Assembly (NCBI GenBank): GCA_023678885.1
Contig: CM043005.1
Location: forward strand, 1,126,814 to 1,190,813
Origin: Pogostemon cablin
Lineage: Eukaryota > Streptophyta > Magnoliopsida > Lamiales > Lamiaceae
DNA: 64,000 nt
Direction: 5' to 3'
Position 1 is the first letter of the stretch; every line of letters starts with the position of its first letter. The notes under the pieces were generated by a model. It was given only the letters and a program-made list of their open reading frames with translations. It was not told the DNA's origin and did no database searches. Positions 10,437-22,045 of the stretch are shown one piece after another. A program made the position numbers and the translations under genes.

Positions 10437-12150
10437 TTATTATATAAGGACGCCTCCTCCCATTGCAATTTGCACGTCTTCTTTACCTTTCCTATTTCTA
10501 ATTTTACGCCTTTCGTCAATCTTCTTCCCTACTCATAAAGCGTCTTGTATGAATCCGAACGATCATCCCATCTGCCAAACGGTTCCACGACGGGTGGCGA
10601 GTGGTGGGAGGGGGTGTTGGAGTCCCTGGAAAGAGCGTATCAGGAGTTGCGTGACGAGACTGAAGTCCCCTCCTCCTCGTAGAGGCTCCCGACTGTATCT
10701 CGCTCCCTACCTTCTTCGTTCGCGACAATGGAAGAAGTACTCGACCCGGAGAATATTCGGGCTCGAATTGTGTCGCACGATGGGGCCCGTAACTGGATCT
10801 GGGCCCATTTCCAAGATAGCTTAATTCCTCCCACTCAATTTAAGGAATTATCTTTGAAATACGCGGCGCCAGTGAGAATTCGTCAAACCCATTACCAACG
10901 AGCGAGCAAGCAAGCCGACTGAGGGGCGGATGGTGGTAAATGGCCCAATGTTGAAGCTAGGGTTTCACCTGCCTATTCATCCTTGCTTAGGCAATCTCCT
11001 CGACTATTGGAATTTAGCTCCAGCCCAACTGACTCCGAATGCTTGGGTGATGATAATTGGGTACATTCTTTTATTCTATGAAAAAGGTTATCGTCGCTTG
11101 TCCCCGAAAGAGATCGAGTATTTGTGCAGACCCTCGGAGGAGCAAGCCACCAAGAATTTCTATTGTGTTAATCCCAATAGCGGAATAGCTATTTCTGGAA
11201 AGTCTTCCTCCATCAAGAATTGAAAAGAGTGGTGGTGTTGGGTGGCAGGGGCGTGGAAGCCGGCGCAGATTAGGGTCCCTTCCGCCTTTCAGCTCCTTCG
11301 TTCTCGTGGAGGTGCGTGTATCTATTTTTTTATTTGGCTCCACTTTTTCTAGAAGGTTTATTGACTGTGCTTTCCGTTCTTGTTCACAGATAGAGACACC
11401 CGTCCGGGGTCTCTCCTTTCCAAAGAGTTCTTGGAGTTAGTGGACGTCATCAGCAAGATTAGTCCCCAGGCGAGGAGTACTGTGGCTGGCGGTGACTGTG
11501 GCTACCCATGCCAGGACAAGTTCGGTGCTGCCGGGGGCCTCATCTGCCGTCCTAGATATTCCTGTTGGGGTAGTGGTGGCTTCGGGCGGGTAATCCATCC
11601 CACTTGGTTCTGAGACCATTGAGCCAAGTGCCATGGCAGAAATAATAGAAGTGGATGAAGATTCACCCACGGAGCCGAGCCCCCAAGCTCAACAGGAAGG
11701 TGTTATCGTGTTGGACTCCGAGACTGGCGCCCAAGTCGTCGAGGAGGTCGCTCGGCAAGATATAGGCAACGAAATTCTAGATTCTTTATAACAGGAAGGA
11801 TTTGATGACACGTCGTCGTGCAGGAGGAGAACAGGAGACGGACTATCTGCTTTCCGATTCTGGTTGCTCATCTTTGATCATTCGTCCCATGCAGCGATAG
11901 CTCGGGGATCCTAGCAGAGTTACTCTAGGCTAACAAGCACCGTCTGGTAGTGGTCCTTTCGAGCCCCCAAGCAAGAGAGCTCGGGCGAAAAGCTTTGGTC
12001 TCTTTACTAGTGGGGCCGCCATGGGGGTCCCTTCGACCGAAACTCCTTACTTAGGTTTCAAAGTTGACGCTTCCTCCTCGGATGTCTGCACTCTTCCACC
12101 GGTCCTCCACAACCTCTATGGGTTGAACCTGTATGATTTTAGTGGGTCGG
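10437..12150 (+). pseudogene. Antisense ORF of the Tat-type element (putative gypsy-type transposon domain), spliced
   Basis: A degenerate gene runs opposite to the host element between its lost pol and its 3' LTR. A TATA box (TTATATAAGG, about 10437-10446) precedes frames containing MEEVLDPENIRARI (from 10728) and, after a frameshift near 10925, GFHLPIHPCLGNLLDYWNLAP followed by LTPNAWVMIIGYILLF and KEWWCWVAGAWK. This layout resembles the Pfam family 'putative gypsy type transposon' (PF04195), an assignment I make from memory. An intron 11312-11389 has a GAG/GTGCGT donor and a TTCACAG acceptor. Frames downstream to 12150 are broken by several stops, and the Athila block cuts the gene at 12151. 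Extra antisense ORFs between pol and the 3' LTR are known in the Tat lineage. Its function is unknown. Confidence 0.6.
11312..11389 (+). other. Predicted intron in the antisense ORF
   Basis: This is a 78-bp, T-rich intron with donor GAG/GTGCGT and acceptor TTCACAG. It belongs to the antisense gene of the Tat-type element. Confidence 0.55.
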
Positions 12151-13705
12151 TGATGAGTGTGTAGATGCACTAGTTTCGAGCCCGGATTCATGTACTTATG
12201 GTGTAATAAATAGTTGTAATTCGATGTGAATCAGTATACTTGGTGGAAAGTTACGAATCAGGAGTTTACATGGATATTTGAGTGAATTTTCGATGGAAAA
12301 CGAGTTGGAAGTGCTCGGATCCGAAAAGAGGAAGAAGTAGGGATGAATTCGACCATGTTGGGGATGGATTCGACCAAGAAGAAAGGAGTTCGACCAGCAC
12401 TTCTGGTCGAAATGAGCTTGGAAAAGTTAAGTTCGACCACAATAGTTGAGTTCGACCAAACCACCTGGTCGAATCCGACGTGAACTCGAAGCCTAAATAG
12501 AAGCAGTACCTGTTCGACCAGAAAATGTCCAGTTCGACCAAATCCTGGTCGAATTTGAGATTAGAAGCCAAGTTACAGATGGATTCGACCAGAGATTCTA
12601 CCAACTTGCTGGTCGAATTGACATCCGAAAACTTACCAAATTCATATTTTTACACCTTTAGTATGTGTGTTCCCTTAAAAAGCCCATCAAAGGCCCGTAA
12701 GAAGAGTTTACAAGTATAAAAGAAGAGCTTCCGCAGGAGAAAGAGGAGGGGCATTCATCATCCATCCTTCACCAAACACGACCATCATCCGAAGGAGTCG
12801 TGAAGAAAGGTTCGTATGGCGAGTCAAGTAAGATCATACCAACTAGCCATGATTGATCCTAGATCAATCATGGGCTAGAACTGCTCCGATAGTTCTAGGG
12901 TTATGAAAGTTTTATGACTTAATTGAATTTCCATGTCTAAACTCCGTACAACACTACTTGTGATTTATTCTATATAAGATTGTGCTTTTCTAATTCATAC
13001 TCACGGTCGTTTTGTGCATCTTTAACTATTATGTAGAGTCTGAATACATCTCTTGGTTATTGATTGAGTGTGTTCACCGCTGAGCAGGATTGTATGTTAT
13101 AATTCTAAGTGAAGGGATTCCGAAGTCTTATTAGAACTGTCTTATATAGATACTTGTTAATTGAATCATATTTGGCTTAATAAGTAGGATAAAGAGTATA
13201 ACTTTATAGTACCTAAAAAGGGAGATCAGAGTACTAAGTGCACGGGAAATAATTGATTATGATAGTACCTAGAAAGGGGGTGAAGTATACATCTTGCTCC
13301 GAGGATATTCACACGTGTCATATGCATGCATACTTGTGTCTATAGAGTACGCTTGCATGGTTTAGTGATGCGTCCATAAACCACAAGGCAGAGTCGGACA
13401 TCAACACCTGGAAAGAAAATTAATAAATAAAACTGGATTACCTGAAGAACTACTCTATTACTTACTTGATCACCACCGAAATATCCCTATTGCTAGCTTA
13501 ATTACTTTGCTATTTCAATTTATGTTATTTAGTTTCATAATCAAACCAACTCAAATTTACCAACATAATCTTAGTTAGTTAGAATATAATCGAATTGATA
13601 CTATTCCGTCTCTTGGGTACGATAAACACTTGATCACCTATCACAACTACAATTGATATCCATATACTTGAGGATTAATTTTGTGTGTTGAGAAAACACC
13701 CATCA
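12151..13705 (+). repeat. 5' LTR of the plus-strand Athila copy, with TTCGACC cluster
   Basis: The 1555-bp LTR runs from TGATGAGTGTGTA to AACACCCATCA. The TATA box TATAAAA is at 12715-12721. Upstream of it, 12346-12620 holds eight TTCGACC and four GGTCGAA heptamers. No matching duplication of the left flank (GTCGG) is found at 31688. Confidence 0.85.
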
Positions 13706-13710
13706 AGTTC

Positions 13711-13729
13711 TTGGCACCGTTGTCGGGGA
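13711..13729 (+). promoter_or_regulatory. Primer-binding site, tRNA-Asp type
   Basis: TTGGCACCGTTGTCGGGGA begins six bases after the LTR end. It is a near match to the complement of the 3' end of plant tRNA-Asp, the usual primer for Athila elements. Confidence 0.75.
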
Positions 13730-13817
13730 CGGAATTAGTTATCTTTTGACTATTCTAGTTTAATTGAGATTATCTTATTCTTGTCTTAAATTTCTAACTC
13801 TTATTTTTCTTAGGTGT

Positions 13818-15960
13818 ATGCTCACAAGATCAAAGAAAGGTGAATTAGAGCCATATAATCCAGAGATCGGACCATCGTTGAGGAAGAAAAACAAGAAGAA
13901 TAAGAATAAGAAAGTAGAACCAATTAAAGCTCTTAATTTAGGAGTTGAAATTGACGTGTTGATTCCGCAAATAATTAAAGCTGCAACCGAAGTTAATTTG
14001 GACGTAGAAGCAATCAACATGGCAGCAGATCCGAATACACTTGCCATTCGGGAAGTCTTTAAGAACAACAGAACAGGCAATGCTGGGTTGTTTGGAGTGA
14101 GAGGGACTGGAGCCAATTTTGATCTACACCCTGCTTTTATCACCATGATTGAAAGGAGTCCCTTCTCTGGAGAAACATTCAAAGATCCTCAGCAACATCT
14201 GAATAAGTTCCTTGGTTATGCAAGCACACAAAAAGATGCAGGAGCTCATGAGGATGCGAGGAATATCATATTGTTTAAGTTCTCATTGAATGAAAAAGTG
14301 AGAGATTTGTACGATAATCTTGATGCTGCTGAATGTGATACATGGGAAAAGTTGAAAGTGATTCTTAGAGGTATACATGCCACCTTCAAAGGTGTTCAAG
14401 ATGAAGCAAGAAATCAATCAATTTTCTATCCATGACAGTGAGAAGTTTCATGAAGCGTGGGACCGATTCAAGGACATGCTTCGGAAGTGTCCACAGCATG
14501 GGCTATCTAAAGCTCAATATATCAGTATTTTCTACAATGGGTTGGACTGTGATTCTTGGGTTTTACTTGATGCTTCTTTCAATGGAGCACTGGTTACTAA
14601 GTCACCCAATGAGACCGAGAAGCTTTTTGAAGATATTTCGATGAATTCAAGGGATTGCCCGACTGATAGAGTGAGAGGCACTTATATACATGATAAAGTA
14701 GCACAGGTTGGGCATAGTATGGTAAAGTCGGGGAGAGATGATGAGATCGTCTCTAGCTTGACTAACATTAGCAAGCTACTAAAGTCCCAGCAAAAGCAGA
14801 TCACGGATTTATCGCAGAGAGTACCAATGATGCAACAGAATGGTGGCTATAAAAGAGCGAGCCAAGAGGAGATCAAGGAGGCAAATTACGCTATGGGTCA
14901 GAGTATTCAAGGAACTAGGTACCCGAATCAAGGAAACCAGAACTATCAAGGGAACTACAATAATCGTGGTCCCCCGGGTGGTTATCAACAACCAAGGAGG
15001 CCAGAGTTTTCATGGAGCAATCCGAATAATGCGATGCAGCCTCCTATCAGTGTTGATCCGGGAGCTAAAGTGGAAGAAGAAAAGCCTAGTTTTGAGGATA
15101 CTGTGAACAGAGACATGGCGAGGAATGATTCAAGAGTAGACCTTCTTGAGGCCAAGTTAGAGAAGAAAATTGATGATCATCATAAGGATTTGTCTACACA
15201 AGTAAAAGACCTTACGTTGCTAATGGGGAAGATGGCTGATAATGTGAACAAACTAACTCAAACTATAGAGAAGGGAAAGCTTCCGTCTCAAAGTATTAAG
15301 AATCCAAAGTCTTGTCACGCCATTACACTGAGGTCTGGAACGCAGTATGAGGGATCAATGAAGCCAGAATTGAAGTCTGAAGTGTCAGGAGCCTGATTCG
15401 ACTTCGATTCGACTAGACACGCAGGTCGAACTGAACAGGGGATGTCGAACTCAGCACCTGGGCAACATTCAGATAAGTTAGAAGGTCAGTTCGACCAAAA
15501 TCAAGTGAGTTTGACTAGAGCCTCTGGTCAAACCGAGGTCAAACTCCACTGTCCAGAGCACTCTGTTTTGTCTGATGCCCGATTTGACCATGATCGCTTA
15601 GATTCGACCAAACCAGTTGGTCAAACCATGGTCGAATCTGACTGTAAGGAAGAGAATGGACTTTCAGATGTCCAGTTCGACCATTACTCACCGAGTTCAA
15701 CCACCTACCCAGGTCGAACTCTCCCATTCTGCGTTGTTTCCCGCGTCGAATGCTCCGCATGTTGTTGAAACTACTCCAGTGTCTTCTAAAGAGCAGAGTA
15801 CTGAGATTATAGTAGAGAAGAAGTGGGAAAGAGCTAAGAGATTGAGAACCGAGAAGGATAAAGCGAAGAAGGCTGAACGTGATGAATGAGGGATTCCCAA
15901 AACAAAGATACCTCCATTCTTTTCTTTCAAGCTAGTTAAGAAGGGATTGGAAGAGAAGCA
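13818..15960 (+). pseudogene. Athila gag, frameshifted and interrupted
   Basis: Gag of the plus-strand copy starts MLTRSKKGELEPYNPEIG at 13818. It has a lysine-rich N terminus and the conserved core FDLHPAFITMIE...DPQQHLNKFLGYA, then FHEAWDRFKDMLRKCPQHG and the LLDASFNGAL region. A one-base deletion near 14360 shifts the frame just before MPPSKVFKMKQ. A TGA at 15394 interrupts the segment rich in FD(Q/H)...GRT motifs, and another TGA at about 15887 precedes GIPKTKIPPFF. The copy ends at LVKKGLEEK. Compared with the minus-strand gag it is similar in every block but clearly diverged. No zinc knuckle is seen, and a G/N/Q-rich stretch takes its place. Confidence 0.85.
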
Positions 15961-15966
15961 AGAACT

Positions 15967-17630
15967 TGATAGGAGTTTTCTCAACACACAAATTAATCCT
16001 CAAGTATAAGGATATCAATTGTAGTCGCGAAGATGACCAAGTTACAATATCGAACCAACGGGACGGATAAATATCAATTTTGTGATCTTCTAGTATATTT
16101 TAGACTATGTTGGTAATTGTAAAGGTTTAATGGATAGTAACTTCTAATCGAAATAACAAAAGAAATAGCAAGAGTAGAGAAAAGTGAGTTGTGATCAATA
16201 AGAATGATAGGTAGTTCGTCGGGTCATCCAGTTTCACTAGTAATTCGTATTTTCGTGTGATGGTGTCCGACTCTGCCCTGTGGTTTGTGGACGCATTACT
16301 AGACCATGCAAGTTTACTCTATAGACACAAGTAAATATGCGCTTGACACGTGTGAATAACATCGGAGCAAGAGATATGCTTCACCCCCCTTTCTAGGTAC
16401 TATCATAATCAATTATCTTCTACGTCTAGAATCTAACCCGATTTGATCTCCCTTTTTAGGTACTATAAAGTTATACTCTTCATCCTATTCATCAACCCGA
16501 ATTCAATTCAATTCATGAATATTCATATAAGACAGTTCTAATAATACTTCGGAATCCCTTCACTTAGAATTATAACAATAAACCCTGCTCAGTAGTGAAC
16601 GCACTCAATCAATAACCATGTTATGTATTCAGACTCTACACAACGATCATTGATGCACAAAACGACTATGAGTATGGATTAAATATGCAATCTTATATAA
16701 AACAAACCACAGGTAGTGTTGTACGGAGTTTTACACACGAAACACGAATTACATCATGAAACTTTCATAACCCTAGAACTACCAAGGTGGTTCTAGCCCA
16801 TGATTGATCCAGGAACAATCATGGTTAGATTAATCATTCTTACTTGAACCTTCAGCGAACCTCTGTCGCAGCCCTCCGGATGGATCACCACCTCTACTCA
16901 AGACTCTCTTATGATTGACGATCAAAAGCTCTCTTTATTCTCTGTATGAGCCTCCTTTTATACTTGTAATCACGTCTCTAGGGCTTGGAATGGGCTTTTT
17001 AAGTGATCTCACGTGTTTCGGCCTCGAAAATCTGGATAAGGTAAGTTCTCGCACACAGGTTCGACCACGTCAAGCAGGTCGAACCCCTAGCCACAGGTCG
17101 AACCCCAGGTCGAACCCCGCTACTGGAAGAATTCTGCACAGGTTCGACCTTCTAGACAGGTCGAACCACTTATGCCTTGGTCGAACTCCAGGTCGAACCT
17201 CAGCACTGGACAACTCCCGCTCCCGATTCGACCAACTGGCAAGTCGAACCCAAACGTCGTGGTCGAATCCTCCTTCTTACATATTGGTTCGACCATGGTT
17301 CGACCTGATGGCCAGGTCGAACCAGCCGAGTCGTGGTCGAATCAATCTCTGTACGTCCAGCAACGTTGGTTCGACCTGCTGGAGAGGTCGAACCCTCCTC
17401 CAGCCAGGTCGAACCCACCTACTTCTTGGGCGGTTCGCGTTGCTTCGACTCCGTCTCTTCGATTCTTAGCTCTTTCACTCCGTTTTTGCTAAGAAAACAC
17501 TCAAATAGCTCTACTAACACCTGATTCATACTAATTCAATATATATAGGTTTTCCACCTATTTTCACATCAAAACTCTCCAAAACTAGCACAAAACATAG
17601 CGCCAAACTTGTGAATTTACACACTCATCA
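15967..17630 (-). repeat. 3' LTR of the minus-strand Athila copy
   Basis: The 1664-bp LTR (minus strand) starts TGATGAGTGTGTAAATT at 17630 and ends TCCTATCA at 15967. The TATA box is at 16956-16962. The TTCGACC/GGTCGAA array occupies 17060-17420, directly upstream of it. It is followed at 15958-15966 by a fragment of primer-binding sequence, showing that it was once also the 5' LTR of a further copy. Confidence 0.9.
17060..17420. repeat. TTCGACC/GGTCGAA palindromic array in LTR
   Basis: Within about 360 bp I count six TTCGACC and eleven GGTCGAA heptamers in blocks of one or two forward motifs followed by two or three complements. The array lies about 100-460 bp upstream of the TATA box on the minus strand. 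Confidence 0.9.
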
Positions 17631-17650
17631 AACCCCCAAACTTACATGTT
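17631..17650 (-). promoter_or_regulatory. Polypurine tract of the Athila copy
   Basis: Read on the minus strand, AAGTTTGGGGGTT abuts the TGATGAG start of the LTR. This is the standard Athila plus-strand priming tract. Confidence 0.85.
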
Positions 17651-18957
17651 GCTCGTCCCGAGGCAACCAATTTAAACCACAGGAGTCGTGTATAATTCAA
17701 CAAGATCAAGTACAACACATAATACACATGCCATTTCATTGAATCAAACAAGAATTACTTGCATCAAATATGTCACTCATGTAAAATCAATCCAATCACA
17801 CACCATTCGGAGTACTAAGTAATCTCACTGACAAGATAAGTCTTTACTCTCATTCGCTCGTGCGTGAGGCACTATAGGCTAGTATAAACACTCATATCAA
17901 TTCATATTCACGCGTAACCATAAGCTTGGCAAAGGTCTCAAACATCAACTTTCATTAGATTAATACTAGGATCACAAATGACTTGTTTCTAGGTTGTAAT
18001 GTTGGCTCTTTGGAAAAGGTAGGAAAATTTGGTCATAGTAACTTAATACACTAGTAGAGAGTTACCTTGGAGGTTCTTGACTTCTCATTCGGCTTCATAT
18101 TCTCCTCCAATTCTTCTCTTGCACTTGCAATTTTCAATTTTCCTTCTCTTCCTTGCATCAACATCATTCTTCTTTTAATTGCTCGGGTACCAGTTATAGG
18201 CACTACCCTTCTCGAACATCGTTCGGCTGCTTCTTAAAAACTTCAAGCCCCATGTATAAGCAATTCGGGGTACCAATTTCAGGCACTATCCCTAACAAGA
18301 TTTAACCATGCACTTTTCTTACTGAACCTCATTCCATCTTCCCTTTGTTTCTTCCACACTTATTCACCTTATTCTCTCTACCAATGGATAGGGTATTTTC
18401 AAAGCTCAAATAAGGTAATTAAGGCTCGTATATTTGGCTTGCCAAAGAAAAAGCTTTTAAAATGCTCAAACAGGGCTACCAAAGATTTATAAGATCATTA
18501 GGAAAGGTAAATTTTGGCTAAGTGACTCAATTAATCAAAAATGGCCTAAGATCATATCCTAATATTTCATCAATTGTAAGTTTCACACAAGACTCCAAGC
18601 CAAGTTCTAGAATACGTTCATACGAATGATTCTCTCAAGAATAAACTATCATGATTAATCATGATAAAGGCTCAAATCCTCACATAGGTAATCAATTCCT
18701 AATATTCCTCATAGCACATAATCAAAATCAATTCCTCATGAATTTCATATACTTAACAAATTATTCATGCTCTTTCCAAATGAAAATAAACACGTAAACA
18801 TATGAATGCACATAATCAATAACCCATATACAGAGCAACGATACAAGATCAACTATATCAGGTACATGCCACTCACACATGAATCACACCCCAATCTGTA
18901 AAAATAAAAGAAGAATGGGAGATAAGATGAATCGGAGAAGCCAAAAGAAACCTGAAA
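17651..18957 (-). other. 3' untranslated region of the Athila copy
   Basis: This is non-coding sequence between the ORF1/env-like stop and the polypurine tract. It contains two copies of a motif that reads GGTAGTGCCTAtAAcTGGTACCC on this strand (18185-18209 and 18267-18293), shared with the other Athila element in the window. No other gene is seen. Confidence 0.6.
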
Positions 18958-20986
18958 CTACTCCCTAGGAGCATCATCATCCTCATCCATTCTATTTTCC
19001 ACAGCTCGGCACAGACTGGTAATGTGCTTATCCATCATATCCACTCGACTACTCACTCTACCAACACGCTCATCCAAGGCAGAGTACCTTTCGTTCAGCG
19101 TGGAGTAATTGGCGTTAGCGAGCGCGAGTTGCCTGTTCGTCTCTTGCTGTGTAGCTACCACCGCGATCAGCTGCTCATGAATCAAGCGAAGCTGCTCCCG
19201 AGTACCTGGAACTGCTCGCCGCTGCTGCGGTCCTGGAGCATGCTGAGGCGCATCATGCTGCTCTTCTTCCGGAATCTCCATCTCCGGCTGCTCATCTACC
19301 TGATCCTCCTCTTCAGACTGCTGTGGCTGAGGTGGACGGAACTCTCCTCGATCAACAATCTGCTGTAACTCAGCCATCCTTCCCTCAGTACATATCTGTG
19401 CTACCGCTCTCTAATCACCACCTGACTTCGCTGCCACGGATAAAGCGGTGTGTCCAAGAGAATTCATTAGCTTATTCCTTGCTTCCCGAATAGTTGTCAA
19501 GTTGCTCACGTCGAAAGGGAACATAAATTTGAAAGGCTTGAGACCTCTCGTGAAAAATCAATCTCCATTTCTAAAATGGGCAAACCCTCCCTTCGCGCCC
19601 GTGCTCATAATCAAATCGGGTTCTCCTTCTACTGGTGTAAGGCCGGTGAGGTCCAAGTTGTAATGCTCAGCCAAAATCGTCAATAACCCTCCAATATTCA
19701 CCTTTTGAAAACCAATGGTCTTGAATCGATTCAGCTGTGCAATAAAATAAGCTCCAACGTTGAACTTCACTCCATTCAACATATACCACAGGGCATATAA
19801 CTCTCCTCTAGACACAACACTCCCCTCCGAGCAGGCGAACAACGTGTTGCTCAGGATGCGGTCCATGTACCTCAAGACAGGGTTCTTTATTGCGAAAGCA
19901 CGAGCCTGTCTGGTCTTATAATCACGAATCTCCCCAGTGATCTCCCTCCAAAATCGCTTTACACTGAATGCAGCATTTTCTAAACGAGGGATCTCCAAAG
20001 GCGTCTCAAACAGCTCGTTGAAATCCTCAGACGTCCATCTCCTACTCACTCCACCAAGCTGAAATGTACACCGATAAGGGTATCCAAGCTGGTCCTTCTC
20101 CATCTCAAACGAACAAACCACTTCCGCTGTAACATGGAAGTACGTCGGCCTCTTCAACTCCATGAATCTTCGGATCCCTACTTGATCAAATATCCAAAAT
20201 ATATCATCCCCTATTCTCATTATCCTCATCGCTTCATTATCTTGGTATCGAGTGCGAGCTATCTTGTCTGAAACTTCTTCCCACTTCTCTTTAATCTCAT
20301 CCCAACCTTGCATTCTAATCTTGAAGTTATCAGGTAAACGGTCTTGTAGCCTCAGTTTTCTTGTCACTTTGTCCAAGTTTGAAGGCCTGTCATGCCTCTT
20401 CTTTGATCTCTCCTCCTCTGCTTTTCCTTTTCCTTTACTTGATACTTGTCCCTTTCCTGAAAACAAATACTTCAATCCAACCAACAAGACAAGAAAGCAA
20501 GTATTGTACTAGCACATCACATACTCTACTCAAGACTTCAAGCATCAATGCATATTCATACAAACTATCATCTCAACACCACTTGCTTATTCAACATTCT
20601 CAAAACATCTTCAATTACACCTTCCTTAATCATCAAAACATAACCAACAAGCATGCATTAAGCAATTCAAGCAATTCAATCAAAAATTCAACATGTTTCC
20701 CTCAATGAACTACTTCATTTCATCAATTTCAAACCAAATCAACATGCTCATTCTATGGTATGTTCTATATCCTTGATCAATCCATATAAAAATCCAAGTT
20801 CTATCAATAATCAATCAACCACAAACCAAGAAACAAGAATTCATATGAAACCAATCAAAATATCAACATTCACCATGAAATTCAACCATACTCAACATCA
20901 ATTCTCTAATTCACATCAAATTTCTTACCTAAACCTTCAATCCTAGAGTAATTGAGTTGGAAAAACGTACCTTGTGACTTGCCCAT
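18958..20986 (-). pseudogene. Athila ORF1/env-like gene, spliced, two in-frame stops
   Basis: A 16-base leader exon (20986-20971) starting ATGGGCAAGTCACAAG ends in a perfect GTACGT donor. The main exon starts at 20456 after TTTTCAG, and the 514-bp intron keeps the frame. The product has about 504 codons with a TGA at 19558-19560 and a TAG at 19411-19413. The first part has RHDRPSN, then a domain with YFHVTAEVVCSFEM, CTFQLGG and SEDFNELFETP that resembles the Athila ORF-1 family (Pfam PF03078, from memory). The tail is acidic and proline-rich, followed by a likely coiled coil (LNERYSALDERVGRVSSRVD). I see no signal peptide or membrane segment, so 'env-like' refers to position only. Both stops fit C-to-T changes of CGA and CAG. 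Confidence 0.75.
20457..20970 (-). other. Predicted intron in the ORF1/env-like gene
   Basis: The intron is 514 bp with donor CAAG/GTACGT and acceptor TTTTCAG/GA. The exons join in frame (codon G/GA). It is rich in pyrimidine/adenine stretches and has no coding potential. Confidence 0.65.
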
Positions 20987-22045
20987 GGGAATAACCGATC
21001 GAAAACACAAACAACCAAAAATCGCGATTTCAACCCTAACTCGCGACGAAATCCGCCCAAATCCGCGACCGAATCGATAATTCAAGGTGTAATGTTGTGT
21101 AATCGATGTGAAATCAAGTGTAATTGAAGAATTTGTGCAAGGGTGTAGAGGTTCGAAGAGGGTTCGAGGTTTGGTGTTTCGAAAAAGTGATCGAACCCCT
21201 CTGAAAATTCGAACTTAAATCGCGTACCTGGCTTGGTTCGACCTCAGGTTCGACCACCTGAACTGGTCGAACCATGGATGGCGAGGTCGAACCTCTCTTC
21301 TGGACAAACGATCTACTTGGTTCGACCAGGGGTTCGACTTGCTAAACAGGTCGAACCTTTCTTGAATTGGTCGAACCCCTCTTCTGGAAAACAGAGTGCT
21401 TCCGACTGACAGGTTCGACCATAGGTTCGACCTCCTGATCAGGTCGAACCACTATGGCTTTGGTCGAACCTCCTCTCTGGACAACTTTCAACGCCGGTTC
21501 GACTTCCTCTACTTTTGTTCGACCTCTGGCTCTGGTCGAACCACTCCTAGACTTGGTCGAACCTACCTCTTGATTTCCAAAACTGAGTGTTCTTCATTCA
21601 CTACATACTTCAAGCTTCAACACAACTTCATTAGGTACAATCTAGAGCACAACTTCAGAAATTGTTCCACATAATATCATTCATGAGTATCTCCGTAAAA
21701 GAAAACACAACCAAAAACCACTGAACATTAGGCAAATTGTAAAAAATCGTCACATCAAAATCGATTAAAATTTCAATATGGCCGCAAAAACCAACTCCCC
21801 TAACAAACAATACAAAGAAAAGATTATACTCTTAATGCTTCAATGAGGTAATAACATCACACCCCTCCAAACTTAGTAAAAACGTAAGTCGAAACTAAGT
21901 TTGAAAAGAGATGTAATTGACGATTAGTAAGCACCTTAAATATAAAAATTTCTTACTCACACGAAAGAAATAAAGCAATAAAACGGAAGAATAAGCTCTC
22001 AACAAGCGCTCATGTTTAACGTCGTAGAGTCACGACGGTACCAAA
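20987..22045 (-). other. Spacer between pol and the ORF1/env-like gene
   Basis: This non-coding region holds, in minus-strand order, a conserved post-pol motif (about 21985-22035), a second purine-rich tract (21852-21876), a TTCGACC array (21236-21562) and about 250 bp that may be leader sequence of the downstream gene. No TATA box is obvious between the array and the ATG at 20986. Confidence 0.6.
21236..21562. repeat. TTCGACC/GGTCGAA array upstream of the ORF1/env-like gene
   Basis: Four units of about 84-92 bp each have two TTCGAC(C/T) motifs a few bases apart, then about 10 bases, then two GGTCGAA motifs about 13 bases apart. The unit design and part of the spacer (CTGGAmAACAGAGTGCT) match the gag array at 26100-26530. 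Confidence 0.9.

Larger units (their letters stand above)
12151..15966 (+). mobile_element. Athila-type element, plus-strand, 5' part only
   Basis: A 5' LTR (12151-13705), a primer-binding site and a broken gag are present. The copy stops at about 15960 within a conserved segment after gag and joins head to head to the LTR of the minus-strand Athila copy. Protease, RT, integrase and the 3' LTR are missing. It is related to, but clearly diverged from, the minus-strand copy. Confidence 0.85.

Noticed and set aside
10219..10824. 201-codon frame upstream of the antisense domain
   Set aside because: It runs through the TATA region and has no domain. The plausible start of the antisense gene is later and in another frame.
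17172..17524. Several overlapping open frames through the LTR arrays (both strands), with translations rich in RSNP, GRTP and VEP
   Set aside because: They are by-products of the palindromic heptamers, which avoid stops in several frames. They lie in LTR U3 with no gene context.
18958..20487. Signal peptide or transmembrane envelope protein
   Set aside because: No hydrophobic segment long enough is visible. The gene is env-like by position and family only.
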